A stretch of 39,457 bases of DNA from Shewanella metallivivens (GTDB taxonomy: Bacteria > Pseudomonadota > Gammaproteobacteria > Enterobacterales > Shewanellaceae): the NCBI RefSeq assembly GCF_028750675.1, contig NZ_JAQQPZ010000008.1:61392-100848 (forward strand). Direction: 5' to 3'. Shown piece by piece: positions 7,759 through 17,807 of the stretch. Both the position numbers and the translations under genes were made by a program. Each line of letters begins with the position of its first letter. Positions within the stretch are counted from its first letter, which is position 1. The notes beneath the pieces are model-generated. The model saw nothing but the letters and a program-made list of their open reading frames with translations. It was not told where the DNA came from and made no database searches.

Positions 7759-8415
7759 ATGACTGATATTTGCGACGCTAACAAGTTTAAACACCGCTTT
7801 CGTGGTTACTTCCCTGTAGTGATTGATGTTGAAACCGCGGGCTTTAATGCCAAAACCGATGCGTTGCTTGAAATTGCCGTCACAATGTTAAAAATGAACA
7901 GTGATGGAGTCATTGAACTCGACAAAACCTTACATTTTCATATTGAACCTTTTGACGGTGCTAACCTAGAGCCCGAAGCTTTAGCGTTCAATGGCATTGA
8001 TCCCACGAACCCGCTTCGGGGGGCCGTTGATGAGAAAGTCGCTTTTTTAGAGATATTTAAAGAAGTCAAAAAAGCACAAAAAGCCGCTGATTGCCATCGT
8101 TGCATTATTGTGGCTCACAACGCTGCATTTGATTTGGGTTTTGTAAATCAAGCAATTGAACGTAATAATTTAAAACGCTCACCGTTTCATCCATTTGCAA
8201 GCTTTGATACTGCAACATTAGCAGGACTGGCCATAGGCCATACCGTACTGGCTAAAGCCTGTAAGATGGCAGGGATTGATTTTGATAGTAAAGAAGCCCA
8301 CTCCGCGCTATATGACACTGAACGTACTGCAGAGTTATTTTGTCATATTGTTAACCGTTGGAAAGCGCTTGGTGGCTGGCCCCTTGTCAATGCTGAAGAT
8401 GCCGATACAGAGTAA
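7759..8415 (+). CDS. rnt: Ribonuclease T
   Basis: RNase T is a 3'-to-5' DEDDh exonuclease that trims tRNA 3' ends (CCA turnover) and other stable RNAs and acts as a homodimer. The catalytic set is visible: Asp23 and Glu25 in VIDVETAGF, Asp125 in HNAAFDLGF, His181 and Asp186 in [10 protein letters not shown]. Numbering matches the family with the ATG at 7759 (218 aa). A TTG 6 codons upstream also opens the frame but would add residues absent from the family. GAGG lies rather far (about 12 bases) upstream. Confidence 0.96.
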   Translation: MTDICDANKFKHRFRGYFPVVIDVETAGFNAKTDALLEIAVTMLKMNSDGVIELDKTLHFHIEPFDGANLEPEALAFNGIDPTNPLRGAVDEKVAFLEIFKEVKKAQKAADCHRCIIVAHNAAFDLGFVNQAIERNNLKRSPFHPFASFDTATLAGLAIGHTVLAKACKMAGIDFDSKEAHSALYDTERTAELFCHIVNRWKALGGWPLVNAEDADTE

Positions 8416-8490
8416 CCACACCAACCTATTTTAATAATCTGCCAGTATTTATATACGTTTTCTGATGAACAACGTAGAAATACACGCCTA

Positions 8491-8520
8491 ATAAAAAAGC
8501 TGCCGAAGCAGCTTTTTTAT
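8491..8520. terminator. Bidirectional terminator between rnt and the peroxiredoxin gene
   Basis: A 13-bp stem (8491-8503 with 8508-8520) has GCTGC/GCAGC at its core, a CGAA tetraloop, and A and T runs on both sides. It serves the convergent rnt (plus) and peroxiredoxin (minus) genes. Confidence 0.9.
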
Positions 8521-8538
8521 TAGTTCAAACTCTTAGCA

Positions 8539-9144
8539 TTAAAGCTTTGCAGAGTTATCTTTTAAATATGCAGCCACACCTTCTGTGCTAGCAGTCATAC
8601 CTTTTTCGCCTTTTGACCAGCCCGCTGGGCAAACTTCACCATGTTCTTCATGGAATTGAAGTGCGTCGATCATACGGATCATTTCATCAACATTACGGCC
8701 TAATGGTAAATCGTTAACCACTTGGTGACGTACTTGGCCTTCTTTATCTACTAAGAAAGAACCACGGAAAGCAACACCCGCTTCTGGATGCTCAACATCA
8801 TATGCTTTACAAATCTCGTGCTTAACGTCAGCAACTAGGGTGTACTTAACTTGGCCAATACCACCTTTATCTACTGGGGTGTTACGCCATGCGTTATGAG
8901 TAAACTGTGAGTCAATAGAAACACCAATAACTTCTACGCCACGCTTAGTGAACTCTTCCATGCGGTGATCAAAAGCAATAAGCTCTGATGGACACACAAA
9001 AGTAAAATCAAGTGGATAGAAGAAAATAACCGCTGGCTTACCTTTAATTGCGGTAGCTAGGTTAAATGTGTCAACAATTTCACCAGAACCAAGAACGGCT
9101 GCGGCTGTAAAATCTGGGGCTGGACGGCCTACTAATACGCTCAT
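8539..9144 (-). CDS. Typical 2-Cys peroxiredoxin (AhpC/Prx1 type)
   Basis: The enzyme reduces hydrogen peroxide and organic hydroperoxides in the cytoplasm. The peroxidatic Cys51 lies in DFTFVCPSEL and the resolving Cys172 in GEVCPAGW, the typical 2-Cys dimer arrangement. A GGIG segment (about 94-97) and a C-terminal YL resemble the GGLG and YF motifs linked to sensitivity to over-oxidation. The frame opens at a TTG at 9150, but GGAG lies 7 bases before the ATG at 9144 (201 aa). No AhpF-like reductase is adjacent, so thioredoxin is a likely donor (inference). Confidence 0.93.
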   Translation of the reverse strand: MSVLVGRPAPDFTAAAVLGSGEIVDTFNLATAIKGKPAVIFFYPLDFTFVCPSELIAFDHRMEEFTKRGVEVIGVSIDSQFTHNAWRNTPVDKGGIGQVKYTLVADVKHEICKAYDVEHPEAGVAFRGSFLVDKEGQVRHQVVNDLPLGRNVDEMIRMIDALQFHEEHGEVCPAGWSKGEKGMTASTEGVAAYLKDNSAKL

Positions 9145-9576
9145 TATCAATCTCCATTTAATGGCTTTTTACATGCTACAAAGGCACAAAAATTCTTTCA
9201 TAGTCATCCATTACTCGAACATTCATACCTTTGGTACTTATTCAGTCATATACCATACAGTTAATTTCACAGACTTATAAGCTATTTCATCTGAAAATAG
9301 TTTACCTGCTGAAAAATGAAACATGCAGAGTCACTAATGTAATAGTGCCGTGTGACAAAATCATTATCAAGCGCTTTAAATTAAACCGCCCCCTATTAAT
9401 GCGACAGTTTACTGATTACGCCCAATACTCATCATTGATTGCTGACTCATTTGTATTAAAAACATTCAGTCATTCCTTTAAAACCTGCACCAATGATTAA
9501 AAATTTCATCTGCGCTGGACAAATACGATCTAGCAGTCAAAAATAGCCGTCTCATTTACTTTAAAGAATTACGATT
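9145..9576. other. Divergent regulatory region without a gene
   Basis: This 430-base stretch separates the peroxiredoxin gene (minus) from the transporter (plus) and must hold both promoters. A loose CTAT/ATAG inverted pair at about 9280-9300 is spaced wrongly for an OxyR site. An open frame at 9231-9500 has no ribosome binding site and looks random. Confidence 0.4.
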
Positions 9577-10899
9577 ATGAATGCGGTTGTTATCGCGGTT
9601 TGCTTAATGCTTTTTTTAAGCTTTATTCGCATTAATGTGGTGGTGGCATTAACCATCAGTGCGGTTGTTGCGGGTTTAGTCGGTGGATTAGATATCCATC
9701 AAACCATTACAGCTTTTAATGATGGTTTAGGGGGGGGAGCTCAAATTGCGTTAAGTTACGCATTATTAGGCGCCTTTGCTGCCGCGCTATCACACTCAGG
9801 TTTAACGACGTTAATTTCTCATTCTATTATTAAAAAACTGGGTAAAGAGCCTAATAACAACAATACCCAAATGGTACGCTGGTTATTATTAGTGGCAATT
9901 TTAGCGATGGCCGTATCTTCGCAAAATATTTTACCGATCCATATCGCCTTTATACCTATCCTTATTCCACCGTTACTGCACGTTATGTCTAAACTTAATA
10001 TCGACCGTCGTCTGATTGCGTGTATTTTAACCTTCGGTTTGGTCACTACTTACATGATTTTACCGATAGGTTTTGGTGGCATTTTCTTAAACGATATTTT
10101 GTTGGCAAACTTAAATACTAATGGTTTAGATGCGGTCAACGCACAGATCCCTCAAGCCATGTTGCTACCAGCTTTAGGCATGGTGTGTGGTTTATTAATG
10201 GCCATATTTATTAGCTACCGTAAACCAAGAAAGTACATGATTGAGCAACCGGTGGAGAGTGACACAGAAACGCCGGTTATAAAGCGCAAAAGTATCATCA
10301 TTTCAATATCAGCCATTATTGTTACTTTGGTTGTCCAACTGCAAACCGACTCAATGATTTTTGGTGCCTTAAGCGGATTTATCATCTTTCGTTTTTCAGG
10401 CATTATTAAGCAAGACATCAGTAAAGACTTGTTCAATCAAGGCGTTCATATGATGGCTAGCATTGGCTTTATTATGATTGCAGCTGCAGGTTTTGCTGCC
10501 GTAGTTAAATCAACCGGTGAAGTCAGCACCCTGGTAACATCATTAGGAGACATTATTGGCGACAACAAAGCGTTAGCTGCACTGCTAATGTTGATTGTGG
10601 GTTTACTGATCACTATGGGCATTGGTTCTTCGTTTTCAACCATTCCGATTATTGCCACCATTTATGTACCATTAGCACTGAACTTTGGGTTTTCTGTTGC
10701 TGCGACAATTGCTTTAGTTGGAACGGCTGCAGCACTGGGTGACGCAGGATCGCCAGCATCAGACTCGACCTTAGGGCCGACTGCGGGTCTTAATGCCGAT
10801 GGCCAACATGATCATATTCGCGACAGTGTTATCCCAACATTTGTGCATTACAACATTCCGTTGCTCGTATTTGGTTGGATAGCTGCAATGGTGCTGTAA
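9577..10899 (+). CDS. NhaC-type sodium/proton antiporter family transporter
   Basis: A 440-aa polytopic inner-membrane protein with about 11-12 predicted helices. The N terminus (about 1-85) resembles the short domain found before the NhaC core in this subfamily ([36 protein letters not shown]). The core has [15 protein letters not shown] (about 122-136). The late conserved region has [20 protein letters not shown] (about 387-406), typical of the Na_H_antiporter family. Some relatives move amino acids such as histidine rather than sodium, so the substrate is open. It is transcribed alone, divergent from the peroxiredoxin gene. Confidence 0.8.
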   Translation: MNAVVIAVCLMLFLSFIRINVVVALTISAVVAGLVGGLDIHQTITAFNDGLGGGAQIALSYALLGAFAAALSHSGLTTLISHSIIKKLGKEPNNNNTQMVRWLLLVAILAMAVSSQNILPIHIAFIPILIPPLLHVMSKLNIDRRLIACILTFGLVTTYMILPIGFGGIFLNDILLANLNTNGLDAVNAQIPQAMLLPALGMVCGLLMAIFISYRKPRKYMIEQPVESDTETPVIKRKSIIISISAIIVTLVVQLQTDSMIFGALSGFIIFRFSGIIKQDISKDLFNQGVHMMASIGFIMIAAAGFAAVVKSTGEVSTLVTSLGDIIGDNKALAALLMLIVGLLITMGIGSSFSTIPIIATIYVPLALNFGFSVAATIALVGTAAALGDAGSPASDSTLGPTAGLNADGQHDHIRDSVIPTFVHYNIPLLVFGWIAAMVL

Positions 10900-10934
10900 A
10901 TACAATGATCTTGTAACTCAAAAGTAAAAAAGAA

Positions 10935-10966
10935 CACATAAAAAATGGGAGCCAACTGGCTCCCAT
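10935..10966 (-). terminator. Terminator of upp
   Basis: ATGGGAGCCA (10945-10954) pairs with TGGCTCCCAT (10957-10966). On the minus strand the stem is followed by a T-rich run. It lies 22 bases after the upp stop and may also slow transcription from the convergent transporter gene. Confidence 0.8.
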
Positions 10967-10988
10967 ATTTTGTGTGTCAATACTGGAA

Positions 10989-11615
10989 TTATTTAGTACC
11001 AAAAATCTTGTCACCTGCATCACCTAAACCAGGCAAAATATAACCTTGTTCATTCAGGCATTGATCGATTGCTGCAGTGTAAAGCTCAATATCAGGATGT
11101 GCTTCTTCTAACGCTTTTATCCCTTCTGGTGCAGCGACAAGCACTAAGGCTTTAATTGAAGTACAACCCCGTTTTTTCAGCAAATCGATGGTCGCAATCA
11201 TCGAGCCGCCTGTGGCCAGCATTGGGTCAACTACTAACGCAATACGCTCTTCTACATTACTGACGATTTTTTCAAAATAAGGTACAGGTTGTAGCGTTTC
11301 TTCGTCACGGTAAATACCTACAACAGAAATACGTGCACTAGGAATATGCTCTAATACACCGTCCATCATGCCTAGACCCGCACGTAAAATGGGCACGACA
11401 GTGACTTTTTTACCTTTTAATTGCTCAATACTGACTGGACCATTCCATCCATCGATAGTGACGGTTTCAGTTTCAAAATCAGCTGTTGCTTCATAGGTTA
11501 ATAAACTGCCCACTTCTGTGGCCAATTCACGAAATCGTTTGGTACTGATATCCGCTTCACGCATCAAACCGACTTTATGACGAACCAGTGGATGCTTAAC
11601 TTCAACGACTTTCAT
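10989..11615 (-). CDS. upp: Uracil phosphoribosyltransferase
   Basis: Upp makes UMP from uracil and PRPP in pyrimidine salvage. The protein has the usual 208 residues. The N terminus is [34 protein letters not shown] lies mid-protein. The PRPP-binding loop is [12 protein letters not shown], and the uracil-binding C terminus is [17 protein letters not shown]. It is divergent from purM, so a salvage gene and a de novo purine operon share one intergenic region, as in E. coli. Confidence 0.97.
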   Translation of the reverse strand: MKVVEVKHPLVRHKVGLMREADISTKRFRELATEVGSLLTYEATADFETETVTIDGWNGPVSIEQLKGKKVTVVPILRAGLGMMDGVLEHIPSARISVVGIYRDEETLQPVPYFEKIVSNVEERIALVVDPMLATGGSMIATIDLLKKRGCTSIKALVLVAAPEGIKALEEAHPDIELYTAAIDQCLNEQGYILPGLGDAGDKIFGTK

Positions 11616-11779
11616 TTCTTTCTCCTAGATTTCCGACTTTTCAGGCAAATTTGACAAATGTTAGTCGATTTATCCCATCTATAAAACATAAAGTTTCAAA
11701 ATTGCAGTAAATCGTGAGCTAAACCAATAAAAAATCGACAATTCATCGTTTTCTTTTGAGGATAAAGTAAAAACATGGC

Positions 11780-11808
11780 TTTCGACTAATGAGACAAACT
11801 GGTAGAAT
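11780..11808 (+). promoter_or_regulatory. Possible purMN promoter
   Basis: TTTCGA (11780-11785), a 17-base spacer and TAGAAT (11803-11808) lie about 47 bases before the purM start. The -35 match is poor. I see no clear PurR operator (a palindrome like ACGCAAACGTTTGCGT). Confidence 0.3.
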
Positions 11809-11854
11809 ACTGCCGCATAAAATTCCTAAAACGATGTACCCTAGAGGATCCTCC

Positions 11855-12892
11855 GTGAGCACTCCTACCCCCCTAAGTTACAAAGACGCCGGCGTTGATA
11901 TCGATGCAGGTAATGCGTTAGTAAACAACATTAAATCTGCGGTAAAACGCACACGCCGTCCAGAAGTTATGGGCAATTTAGGCGGTTTTGGCGCACTCTG
12001 CGAATTACCGACTAAATACAAACACCCTGTACTCGTTTCTGGTACTGATGGTGTTGGTACTAAGTTACGTTTAGCCATTGATTACAAAAAGCACGACACT
12101 GTTGGTGTCGATTTAGTTGCTATGTGCGTTAATGACCTTATCGTATCTGGTGCAGAACCATTGTTCTTCCTTGACTACTACGCCACCGGAAAACTTGACG
12201 TTGAAACGGCAACCTCTGTGGTTAATGGTATCGCTGAAGGTTGTTTCCAGTCTGGCTGTGCCTTAATTGGTGGCGAAACCGCTGAAATGCCAGGCATGTA
12301 TGAAGGCGAAGATTACGATCTTGCAGGCTTCTGTGTCGGTGTAGTTGAAAAAGAAGACATCATTGACGGTACCAAAGTTAATGCTGGTGATGCCTTAATT
12401 GCATTAGGCTCAAGTGGTCCTCACTCAAACGGTTACTCGTTAATTCGTAAAGTGTTAGAAGTCAGCCAAGCTGATCCTAAACAAGATCTTGCCGGTAAGC
12501 CATTAATTGACCATTTACTCGAACCAACAAAAATTTATGTTAAACCGTTATTGAAACTGATTGAACAATCAGAAATACATGCAATGGCTCACATCACTGG
12601 TGGTGGTTTTTGGGAAAACATCCCTCGCGTTTTACCTGAAAATTGCAAAGCCGTCGTCAAAGGTGATTCTTGGCAGTGGCCTGTGGTATTTGATTGGTTA
12701 ATGCAAAACGGTAACATCGCTCAACACGAAATGTACCTCACCTTTAACTGTGGTGTTGGTATGGTTATCGCGCTCCCTGCTGACAAAGTTGATGCGGCTT
12801 TAGCACTGCTAAAAGCCGAAGGTGAAAACGCATGGTTAATTGGTGAAATTGCAACTCGTCAAGATGACGAAGAGCAAGTGGAGATCATCTAA
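11855..12892 (+). CDS. purM: Phosphoribosylformylglycinamidine cyclo-ligase (AIR synthetase)
   Basis: PurM makes aminoimidazole ribotide from FGAM and ATP, the fifth step of purine synthesis. The start is GTG at 11855 with GAGG about 7 bases upstream. This gives 345 aa, the same as E. coli, although the frame is open 22 codons further up. Family landmarks are [17 protein letters not shown] at the N terminus, [12 protein letters not shown] (ATP/Mg loop), [23 protein letters not shown] and [16 protein letters not shown]. The TAA stop overlaps the purN ATG by one base. Confidence 0.97.
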   Translation: MSTPTPLSYKDAGVDIDAGNALVNNIKSAVKRTRRPEVMGNLGGFGALCELPTKYKHPVLVSGTDGVGTKLRLAIDYKKHDTVGVDLVAMCVNDLIVSGAEPLFFLDYYATGKLDVETATSVVNGIAEGCFQSGCALIGGETAEMPGMYEGEDYDLAGFCVGVVEKEDIIDGTKVNAGDALIALGSSGPHSNGYSLIRKVLEVSQADPKQDLAGKPLIDHLLEPTKIYVKPLLKLIEQSEIHAMAHITGGGFWENIPRVLPENCKAVVKGDSWQWPVVFDWLMQNGNIAQHEMYLTFNCGVGMVIALPADKVDAALALLKAEGENAWLIGEIATRQDDEEQVEII

Positions 12893-13536
12893 TGAGCCCA
12901 AGCTGTCGTGTTGTTGTACTGATTTCTGGCAGTGGCAGTAATCTTCAGGCCATCATTGATGGTTGCGATGATAATTTACATGCCGAAGTTGTTGGAGTCA
13001 TTAGCAACAAACCAGATGCTTATGGTTTAATCCGCGCTCACCATAGCGAAATTGATACCAGTTGCGTTATCGCTTACAAAAATGAGTCTCGCAGTGAATA
13101 CGATGCTCGATTGTTGGCAGCAATAAACAAATACCAGCCAGATTTAATTGTACTCGCTGGGTTTATGCGCATTTTGACTGATGAGTTTGTTAGCCGCTTT
13201 TTAGGCAAGATGATCAATATCCACCCATCATTATTACCTAAATATACTGGGTTAAATACCCATCAGCGTGCCATTGATGCTGGTGATAGCGAACACGGTG
13301 CCAGTGTGCATTTTGTGATCCCAGAACTCGACTCTGGCCCTGTGATTTTACAGGCTAAAGTCCCTGTTTACCCTGGTGAAGATGCTTCAGTATTAGCTGA
13401 ACGTGTACACGAGCAAGAACACGCTATCTACCCACTCGTGGTAAAGTGGTTCAGCTTAGGTAGATTAACAATGTCGAATGGCAACGCGTTTTTAGATGGC
13501 GAGTTAATTGGTCCCTCAGGCTTTGCACCTGATTAG
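12892..13536 (+). CDS. purN: Phosphoribosylglycinamide formyltransferase
   Basis: PurN transfers a formyl group from 10-formyl-THF to GAR, the third purine step. The N-terminal loop VLISGSGSNLQAI binds the substrate phosphate. The catalytic residues Asn109 and His111 are in INIHPSLLPKYTG, and Asp147 is in PELDSGPVI. The length of 214 aa is typical. It overlaps purM by one base (TAATG), so the two are co-translated. Confidence 0.97.
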   Translation: MSPSCRVVVLISGSGSNLQAIIDGCDDNLHAEVVGVISNKPDAYGLIRAHHSEIDTSCVIAYKNESRSEYDARLLAAINKYQPDLIVLAGFMRILTDEFVSRFLGKMINIHPSLLPKYTGLNTHQRAIDAGDSEHGASVHFVIPELDSGPVILQAKVPVYPGEDASVLAERVHEQEHAIYPLVVKWFSLGRLTMSNGNAFLDGELIGPSGFAPD

Positions 13537-13564
13537 CGTTGATTAACCTGCACGGCTAAGACAT

Positions 13565-13592
13565 AAAAAACCTCGCCACGGCGAGGTTTTTT
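13565..13592. terminator. Bidirectional terminator between purN and cysB
   Basis: The CCTCGCC/GGCGAGG stem (13571-13586) is flanked by six A (13565-13570) and six T (13587-13592). It works for purN (plus) and cysB (minus). Confidence 0.9.
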
Positions 13593-13604
13593 ATTAGGTC
13601 AGGA

Positions 13605-14600
<996 letters not shown>

Positions 14601-14603
14601 TTA

Positions 14604-14628
14604 GTTATTCACGCAATATCTGAATAAC
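14604..14628. promoter_or_regulatory. Inverted repeat upstream of cysB, possible operator
   Basis: GTTATTC (14604-14610) and GAATAAC (14622-14628) are perfect inverted arms with an 11-base centre, 25 bases before the cysB start. The size and T-N11-A-like spacing suit a LysR-family site, and cysB is autoregulated in enterics. This is inference. Confidence 0.35.
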
Positions 14629-15126
14629 GACGCTATCGCTCGGAGTTCATCAAAGTAGAACTATCGCTCAACTATGACGAAAAATTATATTTAACAAGAA
14701 ATATAATATAAAAAGTAATAACGAGCAAGTAAAAAGCCCCGCAAAAATGCGATAGCGATATTAGACAAAAGGTTTAATTGATCTGTTTAATGATTTATCA
14801 CCAAAACGACTTATTATTCAACGACAGCCGCAATAACATACGCTAAGATATAAAGTACTTTTGAGCCAACTATTTTGGCTGCTTTTCCCTTGCTAAATGT
14901 TAGGGCAAATTGTTCTTTTAAGGTTGTTTTTGCAGCAGTTGTTGACCATGACTAACATATATAACTGCAAGGCAGAGACTTTGAGGTGTATTTATTCTAC
15001 ATAAAGTCGATAACGCAGTAAAAATAGTCAACAAACGCCGCCCGAAGAGGTCGGCTAAAAACGTTTTTAACTCGAACAAAACTCAATCAGTAAAGATCAA
15101 CAAGCCCTAGATAAAATGGAACCTTT
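14629..15126. other. Gap between cysB and the membrane coiled-coil gene
   Basis: About 500 bases without a credible gene. The stretch has two copies of CTATCGCTC (about 14633 and 14662). A hairpin AGCCAA/TTGGCT (14864-14880) has only a short T stretch nearby. A loose promoter-like TTGTTG with a TATATAA box near 14940-14965 could serve the gene at 15127. Nothing is strong. Confidence 0.35.
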
Positions 15127-15906
15127 ATGTCCTTAATTGTAGTATTAATTCTTATTGGTGCACTGCTATTACTCATCATTGGTTTTAGTATTGTCCAACA
15201 ACAAAAAGAGCGTGCAGAAGCTGAGCGCCGCATTGAAGTCGCTCGTCAACGTGCCATTATTGACGAAACTGACGCTGTACTGTCTAACACGGGAATGGCA
15301 CCTTGCTCCAGCCACATCATGCTAGTGCTTTACCGCCGAATTCAAGACGCACTAGAACAATCACTAAACCATGCAAGTGGCCAATTAAAATCAGACTATG
15401 AACGTCGTCTGGGCGATATTAAAGCGCAAATTACTACAGTATCAAACTCGCCAAGCCAAGTCCCTGCAGTTGAAAATTTTCGCCTACCAGATAATGACAG
15501 ACAAATTCTTGAGTTGGTCAAAACCCTTAAAAAGCTCAAAGCGATATTGCGCGCGGAACATAATAAAGGAAAAGTTGACCCTACTGTTTTTGCTGAAGAA
15601 GAAATGCGCATCGACAACTTGCAATTACGAATTAACGTTGAGTCGATGATAAGCCGTGCTCGTGCAGCGAGTTTTATGAAGCAATATGGTTCGAGTAAAC
15701 AAATGGTTACCAAAGCATTAAATACCTTACACACCATTAAAGCACAAACGCCAAATGACCCATTTATTGCGCGTAAGGTCGATGAAGCCAAACAATTGCT
15801 CGATGAAATTATGGGGGCGCAACGTCGTACAGAGCCAAGTACACCAGCACCGAAAAAAGAAGGTGATGACATCGACATGCTGTTTCAACCTAAAAAGAAA
15901 TGGTAG
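15127..15906 (+). CDS. Membrane-anchored coiled-coil protein, unknown function
   Basis: I do not recognise a named family. One N-terminal membrane segment (about 4-22, LIVVLILIGALLLLIIGFSI) is followed by a charged helix rich in Gln, Glu and Arg (about 24-45). The long helical body is predicted cytoplasmic, with repeated charged segments (about 75-100 and 120-230). The C-terminal tail is Pro/Lys-rich and ends DDIDMLFQPKKKW. Two Cys occur, near 59 and none in the tail. It has its own terminator and lies between cysB and umuDC. The length is 259 aa. The single anchor and long cytoplasmic helices recall ZipA or YhcB in layout only; no sequence similarity is claimed. Confidence 0.8.
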   Translation: MSLIVVLILIGALLLLIIGFSIVQQQKERAEAERRIEVARQRAIIDETDAVLSNTGMAPCSSHIMLVLYRRIQDALEQSLNHASGQLKSDYERRLGDIKAQITTVSNSPSQVPAVENFRLPDNDRQILELVKTLKKLKAILRAEHNKGKVDPTVFAEEEMRIDNLQLRINVESMISRARAASFMKQYGSSKQMVTKALNTLHTIKAQTPNDPFIARKVDEAKQLLDEIMGAQRRTEPSTPAPKKEGDDIDMLFQPKKKW

Positions 15907-15936
15907 TACTGCTCGCTTAATCTGTTGATCACAAAG

Positions 15937-15958
15937 AGCCTCGTTAAGAGGCTTTTTT
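15937..15958 (+). terminator. Terminator of the coiled-coil membrane protein gene
   Basis: AGCCTC (15937-15942) pairs with GAGGCT (15948-15953) around GTTAA, followed by a run of T to 15958. It lies 31 bases after the stop at 15906. Confidence 0.8.
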
Positions 15959-16027
15959 GTATCCACTGTTCCGCTTTCATCCCCCCTGAACAACAATCTT
16001 TCATAATCATTATTTGATCATTTCTAT

Positions 16028-16060
16028 TTGACTGCTAGAATACTGTTTATTTATACAGTA
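16028..16060 (+). promoter_or_regulatory. LexA (SOS) box overlapping the umuDC promoter
   Basis: Bases 16041-16060 read TACTGTTTATTTATACAGTA, a perfect CTGT-N8-ACAG LexA site with extended palindromic arms. A promoter TTGACT (16028-16033) and TTATAC (16051-16056) with 17-base spacing overlaps it, so LexA would block polymerase directly. It lies 27 bases before umuD. Confidence 0.9.
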
Positions 16061-16086
16061 TCTATGTATGATATCTTGGTGCAGAT

Positions 16087-16494
16087 ATGAAAGTGATCCC
16101 GATATACATTGCTGGCGGCATTAGCGGTTTTGAGTCACCAGCGGCAGAGTACCAACAGCGGCCATTAAGCCTAGATGAACTACTGATTACGCACCCGAGT
16201 GCAACGTTTATTGGTAAAGTCCAAGGCGATTCGATGACAGGTATTGGTATTTTTGATGGCGACTTAGTGATTGTTGATCGTAGTTGCTCCGTTAAAAATG
16301 GCCAAGTGATTGTGGCCAATCTTAATGGTGAATTCGTGTGTAAAATGATCGATCTTAAACGGAGATTATTGTTATCTTCGAACGAGACTTATCCTGATGT
16401 TGTGATTAATCAATATGATGATTTTAGTATCGAAGGGTGCGTAATTTATTCTATACGATGTCATAACGAGGCGATTAAATTATGTTCGCGCTAG
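16087..16494 (+). CDS. umuD: UmuD-type SOS mutagenesis protein (S24 self-cleaving)
   Basis: UmuD is cut by its own serine/lysine dyad on RecA filaments, and the product joins UmuC as polymerase V. Ser49 lies in GDSM and Lys86 in NGEFVCKMID, spaced 37 residues as in E. coli (60 and 97). By the same offset the cleavage site falls at Ser13-Gly14 (GISGFESPAAEY), where E. coli has Cys24-Gly25. The removed tail is thus only about 13 residues and the P1 residue is Ser. The Shine-Dalgarno is weak. It overlaps umuC by 13 bases under a LexA box. Confidence 0.92.
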   Translation: MKVIPIYIAGGISGFESPAAEYQQRPLSLDELLITHPSATFIGKVQGDSMTGIGIFDGDLVIVDRSCSVKNGQVIVANLNGEFVCKMIDLKRRLLLSSNETYPDVVINQYDDFSIEGCVIYSIRCHNEAIKLCSR

Positions 16495-17741
16495 TCGATG
16501 CAACCTCATATTATTGCAGTGCAGAACAAGTATTTAGACCTGAATGGCGTCATCGTCCGGTGATTGTATTGTCTAACAATGATGGTTGCGTTGTGGCCGC
16601 AAATCGCCTCGCAATTGAATTAGGAGTGCCCAAATTTAAGCCTTACTTCGAAATTGCCGATCTTTGCCGTCAACACCAAGTCGTAGTGTTATCAAGCAAC
16701 TATGAATTGTATGCTGACTTATCCACTAAAATGATGCAAGTGATTGGGCGTTTTGCTCCAGAGCAACATATTTATAGTATCGATGAGTCTTTTTTATCTT
16801 TTAAACATTGCCAACAGACAATTCCCTGCTTAGCGACTCATGCAAGACGCATTCGACAAACAGTTTGGCAATATACACGGCTGCCTGTTTGTGTCGGTAT
16901 AGGGTCAACGCTCACGCTCGCAAAAGTGGCCAATAAAGCCGCTAAATTATCCGCATCATCGGGTGGTGTCTGTGTTATCGATAATGAAGTCGTGCGCCAG
17001 GCAACATTAACCTCTCTGCCTGTAAGCGATGTATGGGGAATTGGCCGTAAAACAGCTGCCAAGTTAGCCCTAATGAACATTCATACCGCCTGGGAGCTCG
17101 CAAACACCTCGCCTACTATGATGCGCAAACAATTTAGCATTGAAATTGAGCGTACAATTCGTGAGCTTAATGGCGTGATGTGTAAGCAATGGGAACAAGC
17201 CAAAGCTGACAAACAACAAATATTTTCAACCCGCAGCGTCGGCGAGCGAATTACCGATATTGACAGTTTGCATCAAGCCTTTTGCATGCATATCTCTATC
17301 GCAGCTGCCAAAGCCAGAAAACAACAATCACTATGTAAGGTGATGATGTTGTTTGCTCATAACTCACCCCACGACAGTTACCCACAAAGCTTTAAAGTCA
17401 ACGTGAACTTTACCTGTGCCACCCATTGTAGCGTTGAAATGACCCATGCAGCATCAAATGTCATTCAACAGCTGTACCGCCCAGGTGTACATTATTACAA
17501 AGTGGGCGTCGGCCTACTTGATTTAGTCAGCAGTCAACATCAACAACTCGATCTATTTAATGTAAGTAAAGCTAAACCACAATTGATGCAGGTACTCGAT
17601 AACATCAATCACCGCTATGGCAACGACACCCTATTTTTAGGTGCACAAGGAACACAACAAAAATGGGCGATGCATCGCGATTTTTTAACGCCTCAGTACA
17701 CCACCGATTGGCGCCATATTCCGATCATTCGTTGTGAGTAA
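16482..17741 (+). CDS. umuC: UmuC, Y-family translesion DNA polymerase V subunit
   Basis: UmuC copies damaged DNA with low fidelity as part of UmuD'2C. The active-site acids are Asp6 (MFALVDATSYY) and Asp101-Glu102 (IYSIDESFL). The steric-gate Tyr is at position 11. Palm and fingers motifs include LSNNDGCVVAANRLA and VFRPEW. A helix-hairpin-helix region has DVWGIGRKTAAKLALM (about 183-198). The little finger domain follows, and the beta-clamp binding motif QLDLF is at 355-359. At 419 aa the length is normal and no frameshift is seen. It overlaps umuD by 13 bases. Confidence 0.96.
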   Translation: MFALVDATSYYCSAEQVFRPEWRHRPVIVLSNNDGCVVAANRLAIELGVPKFKPYFEIADLCRQHQVVVLSSNYELYADLSTKMMQVIGRFAPEQHIYSIDESFLSFKHCQQTIPCLATHARRIRQTVWQYTRLPVCVGIGSTLTLAKVANKAAKLSASSGGVCVIDNEVVRQATLTSLPVSDVWGIGRKTAAKLALMNIHTAWELANTSPTMMRKQFSIEIERTIRELNGVMCKQWEQAKADKQQIFSTRSVGERITDIDSLHQAFCMHISIAAAKARKQQSLCKVMMLFAHNSPHDSYPQSFKVNVNFTCATHCSVEMTHAASNVIQQLYRPGVHYYKVGVGLLDLVSSQHQQLDLFNVSKAKPQLMQVLDNINHRYGNDTLFLGAQGTQQKWAMHRDFLTPQYTTDWRHIPIIRCE

Positions 17742-17761
17742 ATTGATTAAATAGCTGCCAT

Positions 17762-17790
17762 AAAAAAGCGCTACCCGAAGGTAACGCTAT
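17762..17790 (-). terminator. Terminator of topA, shared with umuC
   Basis: AGCG/CGCT and TACC/GGTA pair across one mismatch around a CGAA tetraloop (17767-17788). Six T follow on the minus strand, giving a strong end for topA. On the plus strand a weaker ATTTT follows for umuC. Confidence 0.8.
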
Positions 17791-17807
17791 TTTGATTGAA
17801 GTAAAAA

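Noticed and set aside
9265..9310. CTAT/ATAG pair as an OxyR site for the peroxiredoxin gene
   Set aside because: The spacing between the halves is about 11 bases instead of 7, and the outer halves are missing.
9231..9500. 89-codon open frame between the peroxiredoxin gene and the transporter
   Set aside because: There is no ribosome binding site, the composition is random-like, and it fills a divergent promoter region.
11616..11854. PurR operator before purM
   Set aside because: No palindrome resembling ACGCAAACGTTTGCGT is visible.
15396..15878. 160-codon minus-strand frame opposite the coiled-coil membrane protein
   Set aside because: The sense strand has a signal-anchor protein with its own terminator, and the antisense frame has no ribosome site or family features.
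16041..17741. umuDC as part of a mobile element
   Set aside because: There is no integrase, transposase, flanking direct repeat or attachment site, and composition looks like that of the neighbours.
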